The notes below the pieces were generated by a model. The model was given only the letters and a program-made list of their open reading frames with translations, made no database searches and had not been told where the DNA came from. A stretch of 64,000 bases of DNA from Paracidovorax avenae (GTDB lineage Bacteria > Pseudomonadota > Gammaproteobacteria > Burkholderiales > Burkholderiaceae_C): the NCBI RefSeq assembly GCF_040892545.1, contig NZ_CP156079.1, forward strand, positions 930,001-994,000. Direction: 5' to 3'. The first letter of the stretch is position 1. Every line of letters starts with the position of its first letter. This document shows positions 1 to 10,147 of this stretch, piece by piece. The translations under genes and the position numbers were made by a program.

Positions 1-312
1 CAGGGCCTCGTGGTGCACGAAATCGAAGAAGTGCTTGAACAGGCCGGAGTACGTGGCCCGGTACACCGGGCTGCCCACCACGAGCACGTCCGCCTGTTCG
101 ACGGCGGCGATGTCGGCCTCCACCTCGGGCGGCAGCTGGTTGCGGTAGAGGGCGCCCGCCAGGCGGGGGCCGACGGCGCCGAGTTCGATGGTGCGCACGC
201 GGACCGGGACGGCGTCGCCGATCCTCTCGACGAGGTGTTCAACGAGCGCGAGGGTGCGCGAGGGGCGCTGGAGGCTGCCGGAGACGGCGACGAGATTCAG
301 GGTTCGGGCCAT
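1..312 (-). CDS. msuE: NADPH-dependent FMN reductase, MsuE/SsuE type (3' end outside window)
   Basis: The first 104 codons of a flavin reductase run off the left edge. The product begins MARTLNLVAVSGSLQRPSRT, the flavodoxin-like phosphate-binding start of the family. Around residue 80 it has VLVVGSPVYRATYSGLFKHF, the characteristic FMN-site signature of MsuE/SsuE. Such enzymes supply reduced FMN to two-component alkanesulfonate or methanesulfonate monooxygenases in the cytoplasm. The sfnB and sfnR genes next door support a role in sulfur scavenging. A sigma-54 promoter match lies about 60 bp upstream of the ATG. I cannot separate MsuE from SsuE with the C-terminus missing. Confidence 0.85.
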   Translation of the reverse strand, partial: MARTLNLVAVSGSLQRPSRTLALVEHLVERIGDAVPVRVRTIELGAVGPRLAGALYRNQLPPEVEADIAAVEQADVLVVGSPVYRATYSGLFKHFFDFVHHEAL

Positions 313-373
313 GGTGATCCATTCGTTGCGATGAAGGGGGCGGCACCGCGGCGCGGTGTCCGTCCTGTCTTCA

Positions 374-388
374 GCAGCTTGCGTGCCA
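374..388 (-). promoter_or_regulatory. sigma-54 (-24/-12) promoter match for msuE
   Basis: Read on the minus strand this is TGGCACGCAAGCTGC. The GG and GC dinucleotides are separated by exactly 10 bases, and the -24 half TGGCACG is the perfect consensus. The -12 half (CTGC) has one mismatch to TTGC. The msuE ATG is about 60 bases downstream. A sigma-54 activator (SfnR) is encoded 3 kb away, which makes the match credible. It is a pattern match, not a mapped start. Confidence 0.7.
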
Positions 389-494
389 GAGATTTTTCCC
401 TTTGGAATCAATGGCTTGCGAATCCGCTGTCACGCAACGGGTGTGTGCTGCACAGCACGCTGCTGTCGCGTTGCTGCAGGATCAGCAGTCCACC

Positions 495-522
495 GGGAAA
501 CGTGCATGCATATGCGTTTCCC
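495..522. repeat. 28-bp palindrome, candidate enhancer site for SfnR
   Basis: GGGAAACG at 495-502 is mirrored perfectly by CGTTTCCC at 515-522, with a 12-base centre that itself contains TGCATGCA. It lies between the end of sfnB and the msuE promoter, about 107 bp upstream of the -24 box, a usual distance for NtrC-family enhancer sites. It also follows the sfnB stop codon, but no T-run follows, so a terminator role is less likely. A second dyad, GTGCTG/CAGCAC, sits at 445-458. The rest of the 313-533 gap holds nothing I recognise. Confidence 0.5.
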
Positions 523-533
523 GCAGCAGCGGA

Positions 534-1718
534 TCACGAATAGAAGGAGGGCTCGGGCCGCTGCCCGTGCAGGGCCCACCGGCCCAGTTCGCGGCGCTTG
601 TAGTCCACCGGGTCGTGCAGCGTGTGTACCCGCAGGTTGCGCCAGAAGCGGTCCATGCGCAGGGCGGCCGTGGTGGCGCGCGGGCCGGTCACCTCGAACA
701 GCCGGTGCGCCACATCGAGCGCGGCGCGGCCCGCGGCCACCTTGGCGGCCGCCACGGCCACGGCCACGTCGCCGCGCGCCTGGGGCGGGAGCGCCAGCCC
801 TTCGGACCAGGCTGCGTCGAACAGCGCGGCCGCGCGGTCCGCCAGCAGGCGCGCACCTTCGAGGGCCAGCCAGAAGTCGCCGTAATGGCCCAGCAGGTAC
901 GGGTCTTCGCCCGCCTGGTCCACGCCGGAGGCATGCCATGGGCGCGCATGCTGCAGCGTGAAGCCGCGCGCCTCGGCCAGCGCGCCTTCGCCCAGCCCCA
1001 GGTACACGTGGGCCAGCACCAGCTGGGCGAGCAGCGGGCGCAGCGCCGCGAAGGGGGAGGACAGGGGACCCGGGTCGGTGAGCAGCTCATGCGCCTGCAC
1101 GCGCACCTGGTCGAAGACCACGCTGCCGCTGTCCGTCTGGCGCTGGCCGATGTTGTCCCAGTCGCCCTGCACCTGGATCCCTTCCCGGGTGGTCGGCACC
1201 ACGGCGATCAGCATCCGGCCCGTGGGGTCGAATGCGGAGGCGAGCAGCATGTCGGAATCGCCCGCGCCCGAGCAGAAGCTCTTGCGGCCATGGAACGACC
1301 ATGATCCGTCCGGTTGCTGCGTGGCCACGGTGCCCCGGTCCAGCGGGTTGAGCGCATTGCCCCAGAACCATTGCCGCGCCACGGTGGATTCGAGCCAGGG
1401 CTGCCACTGCGCCGGCCGGCCGAAGAGCTGCGCCGTGGCCAGCAGCAGGTGGTGGAAGCCGAACACGTGGGCGACCGCGCTGTCCACGCGCGCGAAGTGG
1501 CGCACCACGCCCAGTACATCGCTCCAGGAGGCCCCCGCGCCACCCAGGGCGGCGGGAACGGAGAGGGCCAGCAGTCCGCTCTCTCGCAGCAGGCGGCGCT
1601 CGTGCAGCGGCACGCCCCCGGCCTGGTCGCGCTCGATGGCCGTGGCGGCCAGGGATTCGGCCATGCGGTCCCGGGCACCGTGCCAGTCCCGGTGCGCTTC
1701 GGCTGCGAAATGCTTCAT
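534..1718 (-). CDS. sfnB: SfnB-family sulfur-acquisition flavin oxidoreductase (copy 1)
   Basis: A 394-residue acyl-CoA-dehydrogenase-fold protein of the SfnB/DszC type. These are FMNH2-dependent monooxygenases acting on organosulfur compounds such as sulfones during sulfate limitation. Family landmarks are visible: an N-terminal helical domain, [10 protein letters not shown], the [15 protein letters not shown] segment, [11 protein letters not shown], and a C-terminal helical region ending in PEPSFYS. A longer frame opens at 1820, but I chose the ATG at 1718. It has a purine-rich AAAGGA upstream and matches the family length, and a sigma-54 promoter lies just beyond. Reduced FMN would come from MsuE downstream on the same strand. 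The substrate is unknown; copy 2 lies divergently. Confidence 0.85.
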   Translation of the reverse strand: MKHFAAEAHRDWHGARDRMAESLAATAIERDQAGGVPLHERRLLRESGLLALSVPAALGGAGASWSDVLGVVRHFARVDSAVAHVFGFHHLLLATAQLFGRPAQWQPWLESTVARQWFWGNALNPLDRGTVATQQPDGSWSFHGRKSFCSGAGDSDMLLASAFDPTGRMLIAVVPTTREGIQVQGDWDNIGQRQTDSGSVVFDQVRVQAHELLTDPGPLSSPFAALRPLLAQLVLAHVYLGLGEGALAEARGFTLQHARPWHASGVDQAGEDPYLLGHYGDFWLALEGARLLADRAAALFDAAWSEGLALPPQARGDVAVAVAAAKVAAGRAALDVAHRLFEVTGPRATTAALRMDRFWRNLRVHTLHDPVDYKRRELGRWALHGQRPEPSFYS

Positions 1719-1764
1719 GGTGGGGGTCCTTTCGTGTCCGTGGTGAAGTGGAGCAGCCGGCATC

Positions 1765-1779
1765 GCAGGGTCCGTGCCA
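1765..1779 (-). promoter_or_regulatory. sigma-54 promoter match for sfnB copy 1
   Basis: On the minus strand this reads TGGCACGGACCCTGC. The -24 element is perfect and GG-N10-GC spacing is exact. Transcription would start about 35 bases before the sfnB ATG at 1718. The rest of the divergent gap (1719-2034) holds an inverted repeat GGAATCC/GGATTCC at 1905-1911 and 1932-1938, a possible activator site. No equally good sigma-54 promoter faces the second copy: the nearest candidate has 11 instead of 10 bases between GG (1905-1906) and GC (1918-1919). Confidence 0.7.
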
Positions 1780-2034
1780 TCGCCGCCCGGGGGAGGCGGA
1801 GCGGGGCGGCTGCTGCGCAATCAGCAACCGCCCCGCCGGGCTGCTGCGGCAGTGTCCGCCAGGGCGCAGTTGCTGCTGCAGCCGCAAAACGTCTATCGAT
1901 GCTTGGAATCCTTATTTGCCGCGGGGCGTCCGGATTCCCAGAATTGCTGTCCAGGCAGCAGTTTTCGTCCTTCCCGCACGCGCCGCGGCCTTCCCGGCGG
2001 CGCGGCGGGACCCTTACCGAGGAAAGAGCCCGAC

Positions 2035-3258
2035 ATGAGCCTTGCGACGATGCCAGTGCACGACCCTGCCGCCGATGGCGGGGACGCGGCCGCCGCCGCG
2101 CCTGCGTCCGACGTGGTGGCGCGGCAGTTGGCGGAGCAGTTCGCCCGGACGGCGGCCGAGCGCGACGAACGCGGCGGCACGCCCAAGGCGGAGCGCGACG
2201 CGCTGCGCGACAGCGGCCTGCTGGCGATGAGCATTCCGGCCGCGCAGGGCGGCGGCGGGGCGGGCTGGCGCGATACGCTGGAGGTGGTGCGCATCCTGGC
2301 GCGCGCCGATTCGTCGCTCGCCCACCTGCTGGGCTTTCACCACCTCATGCTGGCCACGGTGCGCCTGTTCTCCCAGCCGCGCCAGTGGGAGCCCTGGTTC
2401 CGGCAGACGGCGCGCCTGCGGTGGTTCTGGGGCAATGCCCTCAACCCGCTGGACGACCGCACGCAGCGCACGCGCCAGGGCGGCTGGAGCGAGTTCTCGG
2501 GCCGCAAGAGTTTCTGCTCGGGCGCGCTCGATTCCGAGATGCTGGTCGCCTCCGCGCGCGACGCGGATTCGGGCGATCTCGTCGTGGCGGCGCTGCCCAC
2601 GGGGCGCACCGGCATCTCCGTGGCACCGGACTGGAACAGCATCGGCCAGCGCCAGACGGACAGCGGCAGCGTGGTCTTCGAGCGCGTGCGGGTGGAGCCG
2701 CACGAGATCCTGGCCGACCCCGGTCCGCTGGCGACGCCCTTCGCCTGCCTGCGGCCCCTGCTGGCGCAGCTCGTGCTCGCCAGCATCTACCTCGGCATCG
2801 CCGAGGGTGCCTTCCAGGACGCGCGCCACTACACGCTCCACGAGGCCCGGCCCTGGCGCAGCTCGGGCGTGGCGCGCGCGATGGACGACCCCTATGTGCT
2901 GGGCCACTACGGAGACTTCTGGGTGGGGCTGGAGAGCGTGCGCGTGCTGCTGGACCGCGCCGCCGAACGCTTCGACGCCGCCTGGGCGCGGGATGCGCAA
3001 CTCACGGCCGCCGAGCGGGGCGACGTGGCCGTGGCCGTGGCGACCGCCAAGGTGGCGGCCACGCGCACCGGCCTGGACCTCTGTACCCGCATGTTCGACG
3101 TGGCCGGCGCACGCGCCACGCACGGCGGGCTGCGCCTGGACCGCCACTGGCGCAACCTGCGCACCCACACGCTGCACGACCCGCTGGCCTACAAGCTGCG
3201 CGAACTCGGGGAGTGGGCCCTGCAGCAGCGCCATCCCGATCCCAGCTTCTACTCCTGA
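2035..3258 (+). CDS. sfnB: SfnB-family sulfur-acquisition flavin oxidoreductase (copy 2)
   Basis: A 407-residue paralogue of the divergent sfnB, with the same landmarks: [37 protein letters not shown] and the ending PDPSFYS. It has an extra, poorly conserved Ala/Asp-rich start of about 25 residues. The start is the ATG at 2035, preceded by a good GAGGAAAG ribosome site. It is presumed to use reduced FMN to oxidise an organosulfur compound and release usable sulfur. The sigma-54 activator gene follows after 5 bases, so the two are co-transcribed. The two copies have diverged clearly at sequence level, so different substrates are plausible but unproven. Confidence 0.85.
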   Translation: MSLATMPVHDPAADGGDAAAAAPASDVVARQLAEQFARTAAERDERGGTPKAERDALRDSGLLAMSIPAAQGGGGAGWRDTLEVVRILARADSSLAHLLGFHHLMLATVRLFSQPRQWEPWFRQTARLRWFWGNALNPLDDRTQRTRQGGWSEFSGRKSFCSGALDSEMLVASARDADSGDLVVAALPTGRTGISVAPDWNSIGQRQTDSGSVVFERVRVEPHEILADPGPLATPFACLRPLLAQLVLASIYLGIAEGAFQDARHYTLHEARPWRSSGVARAMDDPYVLGHYGDFWVGLESVRVLLDRAAERFDAAWARDAQLTAAERGDVAVAVATAKVAATRTGLDLCTRMFDVAGARATHGGLRLDRHWRNLRTHTLHDPLAYKLRELGEWALQQRHPDPSFYS

Positions 3259-3263
3259 CCGCC

Positions 3264-4385
<1,122 letters not shown>

Positions 4386-4414
4386 GCCGTTGCCCGCGGG
4401 CGCGCGTCCCGCGT

Positions 4415-5374
4415 TCAGCCGGACAGCGTCGCTCCGGCCCAGCGGCCCCCGCCGATCAGGCTGCGCACGCAGTCGCGCACCACGCCGCGTGCTGCCAGCA
4501 CCGCCGGCGGCAGTTCGTCGTCGGCCAGGCTGCACAACAGGTTGACGCGGCGCGCCACCGGGGCGTCCAGGCGCGCGTGCCGGAAGCGCCTGTCGGCATC
4601 GGGATAGCGGCCCAGCGCGGCCCAGGGCTGCAGGGTGGAGCCCAGGCCCGCATCCACCGCGGCCATGACCATGGCCAGCGAATCGACCTCCAGCGCCACC
4701 TTCGGAGCGATGCCGGCGTGGTCGAAGGCCGCATCGATGGCGCTGCGCAGCCCGTGCGGACCCGTGGGCAGGATCAGCGGCTCGTCCCGCAGGGCCTCGA
4801 TGTCCAGCTGCGCCGGCAGGGCGGGCTGGGCCACCGAGCGGATCAGGAACAGGGCTTCCTCCATCAGCGGCAGCACCTGCCAGCCGCGTCCCGCGCCGCT
4901 GGCCGGCCGGTGCAGGGCCAGGGCGTCCGGCCGGTGGCCGAACAGCACGGCGATGTCCAGTTCGCGCGCGCGCAGCATGGCCGCGAGGTGGCCGGACATG
5001 CCCTCGACCATGTGCAGCCGCACTTCCGGATAGCGCTGCCGCATCGCCAGCATCAGCGGCAGGCCCAGCAGTGCCGAAGTGGTGGGCGCGAGGCCGATGC
5101 TGACGCTGCCCGACAGCCGCGCATGCTGCGCCGAGCGCACGGCCTGCTCCGCGTGGCGCAGTGCCAGCTTGGCCTCGTGGAAGAAGGCCAGGCCTGCCTC
5201 GGTGGGGGTCACGCCCTGCGGCGTGCGCTGCAGGAGCCGCGTGGCCAGTTCGCTTTCCAGGCGCGAGACCTGCTGGCTCAGCGCCGACTGCACCATGTCC
5301 AGTTCCAGGGCGGCGCGGCTCATCGAGCCGGCCTCGACGATGCGGACGAAGTAACGCAGCTGGCGCAGTTCCAT
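4415..5374 (-). CDS. LysR-family regulator of the tricarboxylate/tricarballylate genes (TcuR-like)
   Basis: A 319-residue LysR protein. The winged helix occupies residues 1-60 (MELRQLRYFVRIVEAGSMSR, then a SQQVSRLE recognition helix), followed by a two-lobed effector domain from about residue 90. It is the last gene of a same-strand run tcuA-tcuB-Bug receptor-lysR, 48 bases after the receptor gene. Autogenous control within the operon is therefore likely. The position matches TcuR, the LysR activator of tricarballylate use in Salmonella, but the ligand cannot be read from sequence. Confidence 0.8.
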   Translation of the reverse strand: MELRQLRYFVRIVEAGSMSRAALELDMVQSALSQQVSRLESELATRLLQRTPQGVTPTEAGLAFFHEAKLALRHAEQAVRSAQHARLSGSVSIGLAPTTSALLGLPLMLAMRQRYPEVRLHMVEGMSGHLAAMLRARELDIAVLFGHRPDALALHRPASGAGRGWQVLPLMEEALFLIRSVAQPALPAQLDIEALRDEPLILPTGPHGLRSAIDAAFDHAGIAPKVALEVDSLAMVMAAVDAGLGSTLQPWAALGRYPDADRRFRHARLDAPVARRVNLLCSLADDELPPAVLAARGVVRDCVRSLIGGGRWAGATLSG

Positions 5375-5422
5375 GGCGTGATTGTCGTAGGGCGCAGGAG
5401 GTCCGGCGGCGGCGCCGCAGAC

Positions 5423-6418
5423 TCAGTCGGCCGTCAGCTTGCGTGCCCGGGCGATGGCGCCCCACTGGTCGTATTCCTTGCGCATGAATGCCGCGAACGC
5501 GGCGCGGCTGGTGGGCTGCGGCGTCAGGCCGTGCTTTTGCAGGGCCTCGTGGACGCCCGGGTCGTTCAGTACCTTGACGATCTCGCGGTTCCAGGCGTCG
5601 AGCACCGGCGCCGGCGTCCTGCCCGGCGCGACGAAGGCATACCAGTTCAGGGCCTCGAAGCCCGGGTAGCCGGCCTCGGCCACCGTGGGCACGTCGGGCA
5701 TGTAGGCCGGCCGCGCCAGTCCCGTGGTGGCCAGGGGGACGAGCCTGCCCGATTCGATGTGCGGCAGCGCCGTGGGCGGGGCCGAGAAATACGAGGCCAC
5801 GCGCTCGCCCAGCAGGTCCTGCAGCGCGGGCGCGCCGCCCTTGTAGGGCACGTGCACCATGTCGATGCCGGCGCGCTGGTTGAACAGCTCGCCCGCGAGG
5901 TGCGAGGCGGAGCCGGCCCCGGTGGAGGCGTAGTCCACGCTGCCCGGCTTCGCTTTGGAGAGCTGCACGAACTCCGCCAGCGTCTTCACGCCCAGGCCCT
6001 TGTGCACGACCAGCACGTTCGGAAAATACACACCGCCGGAGATCGGCGCCAGGTCCCTGAACGGGTCGTAGTTCAGCTTCATCAGGTGGGGCGCGATGGT
6101 CAGCGGTCCGACGGAGCCGAACAGCAGCACCGAGCCGTCCGCCGCGGCGCCGGCCACCTGCTGGTGGGCGATGTTGCCACCCGCTCCGCCCTTGTTGTCC
6201 ACCACCACGGACTGGCCGATGTTCTCGCCCAGCTTCTTCGCGATCAGGCGTGCCGCCGCATCGGCCGCGCCGCCGGGCGCGAAGCCGACGACCAGCGTCA
6301 CCGGCCTCTTCGGGGGAAAGTCCTGGGCCTGGGCGGCTGCGCCCGTGAAGCCCGCCAGTCCGGCCACGCAGGCGGATGCGGCCAGCGCCAGGGCGCGCAG
6401 GGGTTGTCGTCGGTTCAT
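5423..6418 (-). CDS. Bug-family (TctC) periplasmic tricarboxylate-binding protein
   Basis: A 331-residue extracytoplasmic receptor of the tripartite tricarboxylate transporter class. A signal peptide covers about residues 1-31, with cleavage near AQAQ-D. Bug landmarks are present: RPVTLVVGFAPGGAADAAAR (first ligand loop), VVVDNKGGAGGNIA, and YASTGAGSASHLAGELF (second ligand loop). The gene follows tcuB by 25 bases. No TctA or TctB membrane subunit is encoded nearby, as is common for the many orphan Bug proteins of Burkholderiales. Its likely ligand is the substrate or product of TcuAB, such as tricarballylate or citrate. Confidence 0.88.
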   Translation of the reverse strand: MNRRQPLRALALAASACVAGLAGFTGAAAQAQDFPPKRPVTLVVGFAPGGAADAAARLIAKKLGENIGQSVVVDNKGGAGGNIAHQQVAGAAADGSVLLFGSVGPLTIAPHLMKLNYDPFRDLAPISGGVYFPNVLVVHKGLGVKTLAEFVQLSKAKPGSVDYASTGAGSASHLAGELFNQRAGIDMVHVPYKGGAPALQDLLGERVASYFSAPPTALPHIESGRLVPLATTGLARPAYMPDVPTVAEAGYPGFEALNWYAFVAPGRTPAPVLDAWNREIVKVLNDPGVHEALQKHGLTPQPTSRAAFAAFMRKEYDQWGAIARARKLTAD

Positions 6419-6443
6419 CGCAGGTCTCCTTGTGTTTTTGGGA

Positions 6444-7694
6444 TCAGTCCGCGCCCGGCGCGATGGGCGAGGGCTGGCGCTTTTCCACCGCGTGGCGCAG
6501 CAGCGCCGCCGTACGGAAGATGCCGTGGGCGAACTTGCCGTAGGGCAGCGTGGCGAACAGCGCCATCACCGCGCCCAGGTGCAGGCACAGCAGCAGGGCC
6601 AGGGCCGGCGTGCCGCGCGCCAGCCACAGCGCCAGGCCGCTGGTGGCGGTCAGGAACAGCAGGGCGATGAAGCCTCGGTCCATGGGCTTTTGCGCGGCGT
6701 CGCCCTGCAACGGATGGCGCCGCAGGTGCAGGCGCCACAGTCCGGCGGTGCCCAGCGCCAGGCCGATGCCGCCCGGCACGCCCAGCAGCTTGGGCAGGCT
6801 GGGCAGGTCGTAGGGCGCGGGCAGGCCCAGCGCATAGTGGTAGAGCGTGGCCACGCCGGTGGCGGCAAAGCACAGCAGGAAGCCGTAGAAGGTGAGGTGG
6901 TGGCAGCGGCGGCGGGCCTGGGTGTAGGCGTCGTCCTCGTTGTTGCAGCCCTGGCCGTGGCCGCCGTCCAGGTATTTGAGCCGCAGCACCGCATCCGCCG
7001 CCTCGGCCGTGGCCGGCGGCGACAGGGGCGCGCCACTGGTGGCCGGCGCCACGTCGCGCCAGAAGCGGCGCACGCCCAGGCCCAGCGCCAGCACGGCGAA
7101 CAGGAACACCGGGGCGAACAGGCCCACCAGCAGGTGGTGCGGGAAGATGGCGTAGAAGTCGCTGCCCGGCGCACTCCAGAGCGTGCCCTTCGACGCCACG
7201 GCCAGCAGCAGGAACAGCGCCAGCCCGCCTGCCAGGGCCAGCGACAGCGCCAGGCCGTTGTGGCGGTAGAGCCGCCCCAGGCCGGGCGGCCAGGCGTAGT
7301 CGTGGTAGGTCTGGCCGCGCACTGTGGCCATGGCCTGCGGGATGTTCACCGCGAATGCGTGCGGCGGCGCGTACTGGCAGGCGTGCAGGCAGGCACCGCA
7401 GTTGTGGCACAGGTTGGCCAGGAAATGCACGTCCGCCTTCGGAAACTCCAGCCTCCGCGTCATGGCCGGGAACACGGCGCAAAAGCCCTCGCAGTAGCGG
7501 CAGGCATTGCAGATCTGCAACTGGCGCGCCACCTCGGCCTCCGCCGCGGTGAGCGCCGGCGCAGGGCCGGCGGATGCGGCGGGTGGGGCGGATTCGGACG
7601 TGGGGGCGACGGCGACGGCAACGGGCTCGCCCCTGGCCAGGGCCTGGGCGTCGCGCGCGAGGGCTTCAAGCGATTGCATGGGGGTGTGCTCCAT
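6444..7694 (-). CDS. tcuB: Tricarballylate utilisation protein B (CitB-type electron-transfer membrane protein)
   Basis: A 416-residue membrane iron-sulfur protein. Two ferredoxin-like clusters lie near the N-terminus: [11 protein letters not shown] (62-72) and [11 protein letters not shown] (96-106). Several transmembrane helices follow, including a cytochrome-b-like region with His residues. TcuB reoxidises the FADH2 of TcuA and passes electrons to the quinone pool while tricarballylate becomes cis-aconitate. The frame overlaps tcuA by 29 bases, so translation is coupled. A start at the second Met (7679) would still overlap by 14. Confidence 0.87.
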   Translation of the reverse strand: MEHTPMQSLEALARDAQALARGEPVAVAVAPTSESAPPAASAGPAPALTAAEAEVARQLQICNACRYCEGFCAVFPAMTRRLEFPKADVHFLANLCHNCGACLHACQYAPPHAFAVNIPQAMATVRGQTYHDYAWPPGLGRLYRHNGLALSLALAGGLALFLLLAVASKGTLWSAPGSDFYAIFPHHLLVGLFAPVFLFAVLALGLGVRRFWRDVAPATSGAPLSPPATAEAADAVLRLKYLDGGHGQGCNNEDDAYTQARRRCHHLTFYGFLLCFAATGVATLYHYALGLPAPYDLPSLPKLLGVPGGIGLALGTAGLWRLHLRRHPLQGDAAQKPMDRGFIALLFLTATSGLALWLARGTPALALLLCLHLGAVMALFATLPYGKFAHGIFRTAALLRHAVEKRQPSPIAPGAD

Positions 7695-9123
7695 GGTCCA
7701 TGGCGACCAGCGCAGACAGCGACCGGGCGGTGGCCCGCCGCGATGCCAGGGCGGCGTTGACGCCGGCGATGCGGCCGAAGGCCGTGCCGATGCTCATGCC
7801 CACGCCGGCCGTGTAACCCTTGCCCAGTACGTTGCCGGCCATCATTTCGCCGGCCACGAACAGGTTGGGACTGGCCGCGCCGCCGAAGCGCACGGCCGCG
7901 GTATCGTCGGTCTCCAGGCCGAGGTAGGTGAAGGTCACGCCCGGCTTGAGCGCGTAGCCGTAGAACGGCGCCGTGTCGATGGGGCGGGCCCAGTGCGTCT
8001 TGGGCGGCGCCAGGCCATCGGTGCGGCAGTCGTCCAGCGCCGTGTGGTCGAAGCTGCCCACGCGGCAGGCGGCGTTGTAGGCATCCAGCGTGCGCAGGAA
8101 CGCGTCCACGTCCAGCCCCAGCTTCTGCGCCAGCCCGGGCAGGCTGTCGGCCCGCGTGCCGGGAAACACCGGCGGCATGAAGCGGCCCACGGCCTTGCTG
8201 TCGATGATCGAGTAGCCGATCTGCCCCGGCTGCTGCGCCACCAGGCGCCCCCAGATGGCATAACGCTTGGGCCAGAAGTCCTCGCCCTCGTCGTAGAAGC
8301 GCTCGGCATCGCGGTTGACCACCACGCCCAGCGAAACGCAGTCGATGCGCGTGCAGATGCCGCCGTCGTACAGCGGCGCGCGCGCGTCGATGGCCACCAT
8401 GTGGGCCTGCGTCGGGTCGCCGATGCGGTCGGCGCAGTGGTCCTCCAGCAGGTGGCGCAGCAGCACGCCCTGGTTGTAGGCCGTCCCGCGGATCAGGAAG
8501 TTGTCCGAAGGCCACTCGCCACGCGCGTTGCGGCCCCAGGCCTCGCGCAGCCAGTCGCGGTTGGATTCAAAGCCGCCGGCCGCGAGCACGCAGGCCCGTG
8601 CCGCGATGCGCTCGCCGCCCTGCAGGTGCGCAGCGACGAAGTGCCCGCCGTCGATCTCGATGCGCTCCACGGGCGCTTCGTAGCGCACCCGCACGCCCAG
8701 CGCCTCGGCACTGCGGTAATAGGCGTTCACCAGGGCCTTGCCGCCACCCATGAAGAACGCGTTGGTGCGCGCCACATGCAGCGCCCCCGACAGCGGCGGC
8801 TGGAAATGCACGCCGTGGCGGCGCATCCAGGGCCTGCAATGGGCCGAGTGGCGCACCACCAGCCGCGCCAGCCGCTCGCTGGTGAGCCCGCCCGTGACCT
8901 TGAGCAGGTCCTGCCAGAACTCTTCTTCGGGATAGGCATCGACCAGTACGTCCTGCGGTGCATCGTGCATGCAGCGCAGGTTGCGGGTGTGGGCCGAATT
9001 GCCGCCGCGCCAGGCGCGCGGCGCGGCTTCCAGCAGCAGCACGCTGGCGCCGGCCTCTCGCGCCATCAGCGCGGCGCACAGCGCGGCATTGCCGCCGCCG
9101 ATGACGAGCACGTCGGGTTGCAT
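7666..9123 (-). CDS. tcuA: Tricarballylate dehydrogenase, FAD-dependent
   Basis: A 485-residue flavoprotein of the fumarate reductase/succinate dehydrogenase flavoprotein class. The dinucleotide fold is at the N-terminus ([11 protein letters not shown], residues 5-15). The family [12 protein letters not shown] segment follows, and the C-terminal FAD-closing region reads [20 protein letters not shown]. It oxidises tricarballylate to cis-aconitate, which enters the TCA cycle. It is the first gene of the tcuA-tcuB-receptor-lysR run. The dedicated MFS importer TcuC of Salmonella is not present in the window; a Bug receptor takes its place in the operon. Confidence 0.87.
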   Translation of the reverse strand: MQPDVLVIGGGNAALCAALMAREAGASVLLLEAAPRAWRGGNSAHTRNLRCMHDAPQDVLVDAYPEEEFWQDLLKVTGGLTSERLARLVVRHSAHCRPWMRRHGVHFQPPLSGALHVARTNAFFMGGGKALVNAYYRSAEALGVRVRYEAPVERIEIDGGHFVAAHLQGGERIAARACVLAAGGFESNRDWLREAWGRNARGEWPSDNFLIRGTAYNQGVLLRHLLEDHCADRIGDPTQAHMVAIDARAPLYDGGICTRIDCVSLGVVVNRDAERFYDEGEDFWPKRYAIWGRLVAQQPGQIGYSIIDSKAVGRFMPPVFPGTRADSLPGLAQKLGLDVDAFLRTLDAYNAACRVGSFDHTALDDCRTDGLAPPKTHWARPIDTAPFYGYALKPGVTFTYLGLETDDTAAVRFGGAASPNLFVAGEMMAGNVLGKGYTAGVGMSIGTAFGRIAGVNAALASRRATARSLSALVAMDHGAHPHAIA

Positions 9124-9194
9124 CGTGGGGTGTCTCTTCCTGGTATTGGGCCGGCCGGGCGGAGGCTGGCCGGATGACCCGAACTCTAGGAAGA

Positions 9195-9223
9195 AGCCCG
9201 CCCCCGGTGCAGCGGGGCGGGCT
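9195..9223 (-). terminator. GC-rich hairpin terminator after the enoyl-CoA hydratase gene
   Basis: AGCCCGCCCC (9195-9204) pairs perfectly with GGGGCGGGCT (9214-9223) around a 9-base loop. On the minus strand the stem is followed by TTCTTCC, a weak T-rich tail. It lies about 70 bases beyond the stop codon of the gene at 9295-10074 and upstream of tcuA, so it separates the two units. Confidence 0.6.
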
Positions 9224-9294
9224 CATGGGGGTATCACGCGACGAGATGGGCGCGCGCCGGAGCCCCCAAAGCGGCCGGCGGCGCGGATGGAGGC

Positions 9295-10074
9295 TCAGCG
9301 GTGCGTGAAGGCCGCCGGGCGCTTTTCCAGGAAGGCGGCCATGCCTTCCTTCTGGTCCTGCGTGGCGAACAGCGCGTGGAACAGGCGGCGTTCGTACATG
9401 AGGCCGTCGGAGAGCGTGCCCTCGAAGGCGCGGTTGACGGTTTCCTTGGCCGCCATGACGGCCACCTGCGAGAAGCCGGCGATCACCAGGGCCGCGCCCA
9501 GGGCTTCGTCCATGAGCTTGTCGTAGGGCACGACGCGGCTCACCAAGCCGGCGCGCTCGGCCTCCTGGGCATCCATCATGCGGGCGGTGAGGGCCATGTC
9601 CATGGCCTTGGACTTGCCCACGGCGCGCGGCAGGCGCTGGGTGCCGCCCGCGCCGGGAATGACGCCGAGCTTGATCTCCGGCTGGCCGAACTTCGCGTTG
9701 TCGGCCGCGATGATGAAGTCGCACATCATCGCCAGCTCGCAGCCGCCGCCCAGCGCGAAGCCGCTCACGGCCGCGATCACGGGCTTGCGGATGGAGCGGA
9801 TGCGCTCCCAGTTGCGCGTGATGTAGTCGCCCTTGTAGGCGTCGGCGAAGCCGTACTTGGCCATGGCTCCGATGTCCGCGCCCGCCGCGAAGGCCTTCTC
9901 GCTGCCGGTGAGGATGATGCAGCCGATGCGCTCGTCGGCATCGAAGGCGGCCAGCGCGTCGCCCAACTCGTCCATGAGCTGGTCGTTGAGCGCGTTGAGC
10001 TGTTTGGGGCGGTTCAGCGTGATGACGCCGACCTTGTCCGCCTCGGTGCGGACCTCGATGACTTCGTAGGCCAA
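9295..10074 (-). CDS. Enoyl-CoA hydratase
   Basis: A 259-residue crotonase-fold enzyme that hydrates trans-2-enoyl-CoA in beta-oxidation. The oxyanion-hole and catalytic regions are intact: [17 protein letters not shown] and [19 protein letters not shown] carry both conserved glutamates, and the protein ends [10 protein letters not shown]. The start is a TTG at 10074 with an AGGAG ribosome site 8 bases upstream. An open frame continues to 10332 but has no family similarity there. The 259-residue length fits the family. It stands alone rather than beside other fatty-acid genes, so its precise substrate is open. Confidence 0.9.
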   Translation of the reverse strand: MAYEVIEVRTEADKVGVITLNRPKQLNALNDQLMDELGDALAAFDADERIGCIILTGSEKAFAAGADIGAMAKYGFADAYKGDYITRNWERIRSIRKPVIAAVSGFALGGGCELAMMCDFIIAADNAKFGQPEIKLGVIPGAGGTQRLPRAVGKSKAMDMALTARMMDAQEAERAGLVSRVVPYDKLMDEALGAALVIAGFSQVAVMAAKETVNRAFEGTLSDGLMYERRLFHALFATQDQKEGMAAFLEKRPAAFTHR

Positions 10075-10147
10075 GGGGTATCTCCTGGATGTCGTTGTGG
10101 TGCGGACGACTATACCCAAGGGCCGCCTTCCGCGCCCGTCCCGCAGG

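Noticed and set aside
1905..1919. Possible sigma-54 promoter in front of sfnB copy 2 (TGG...TTGCC)
   Set aside because: GG and GC are 11 rather than 10 bases apart, and spacing is critical for sigma-54.
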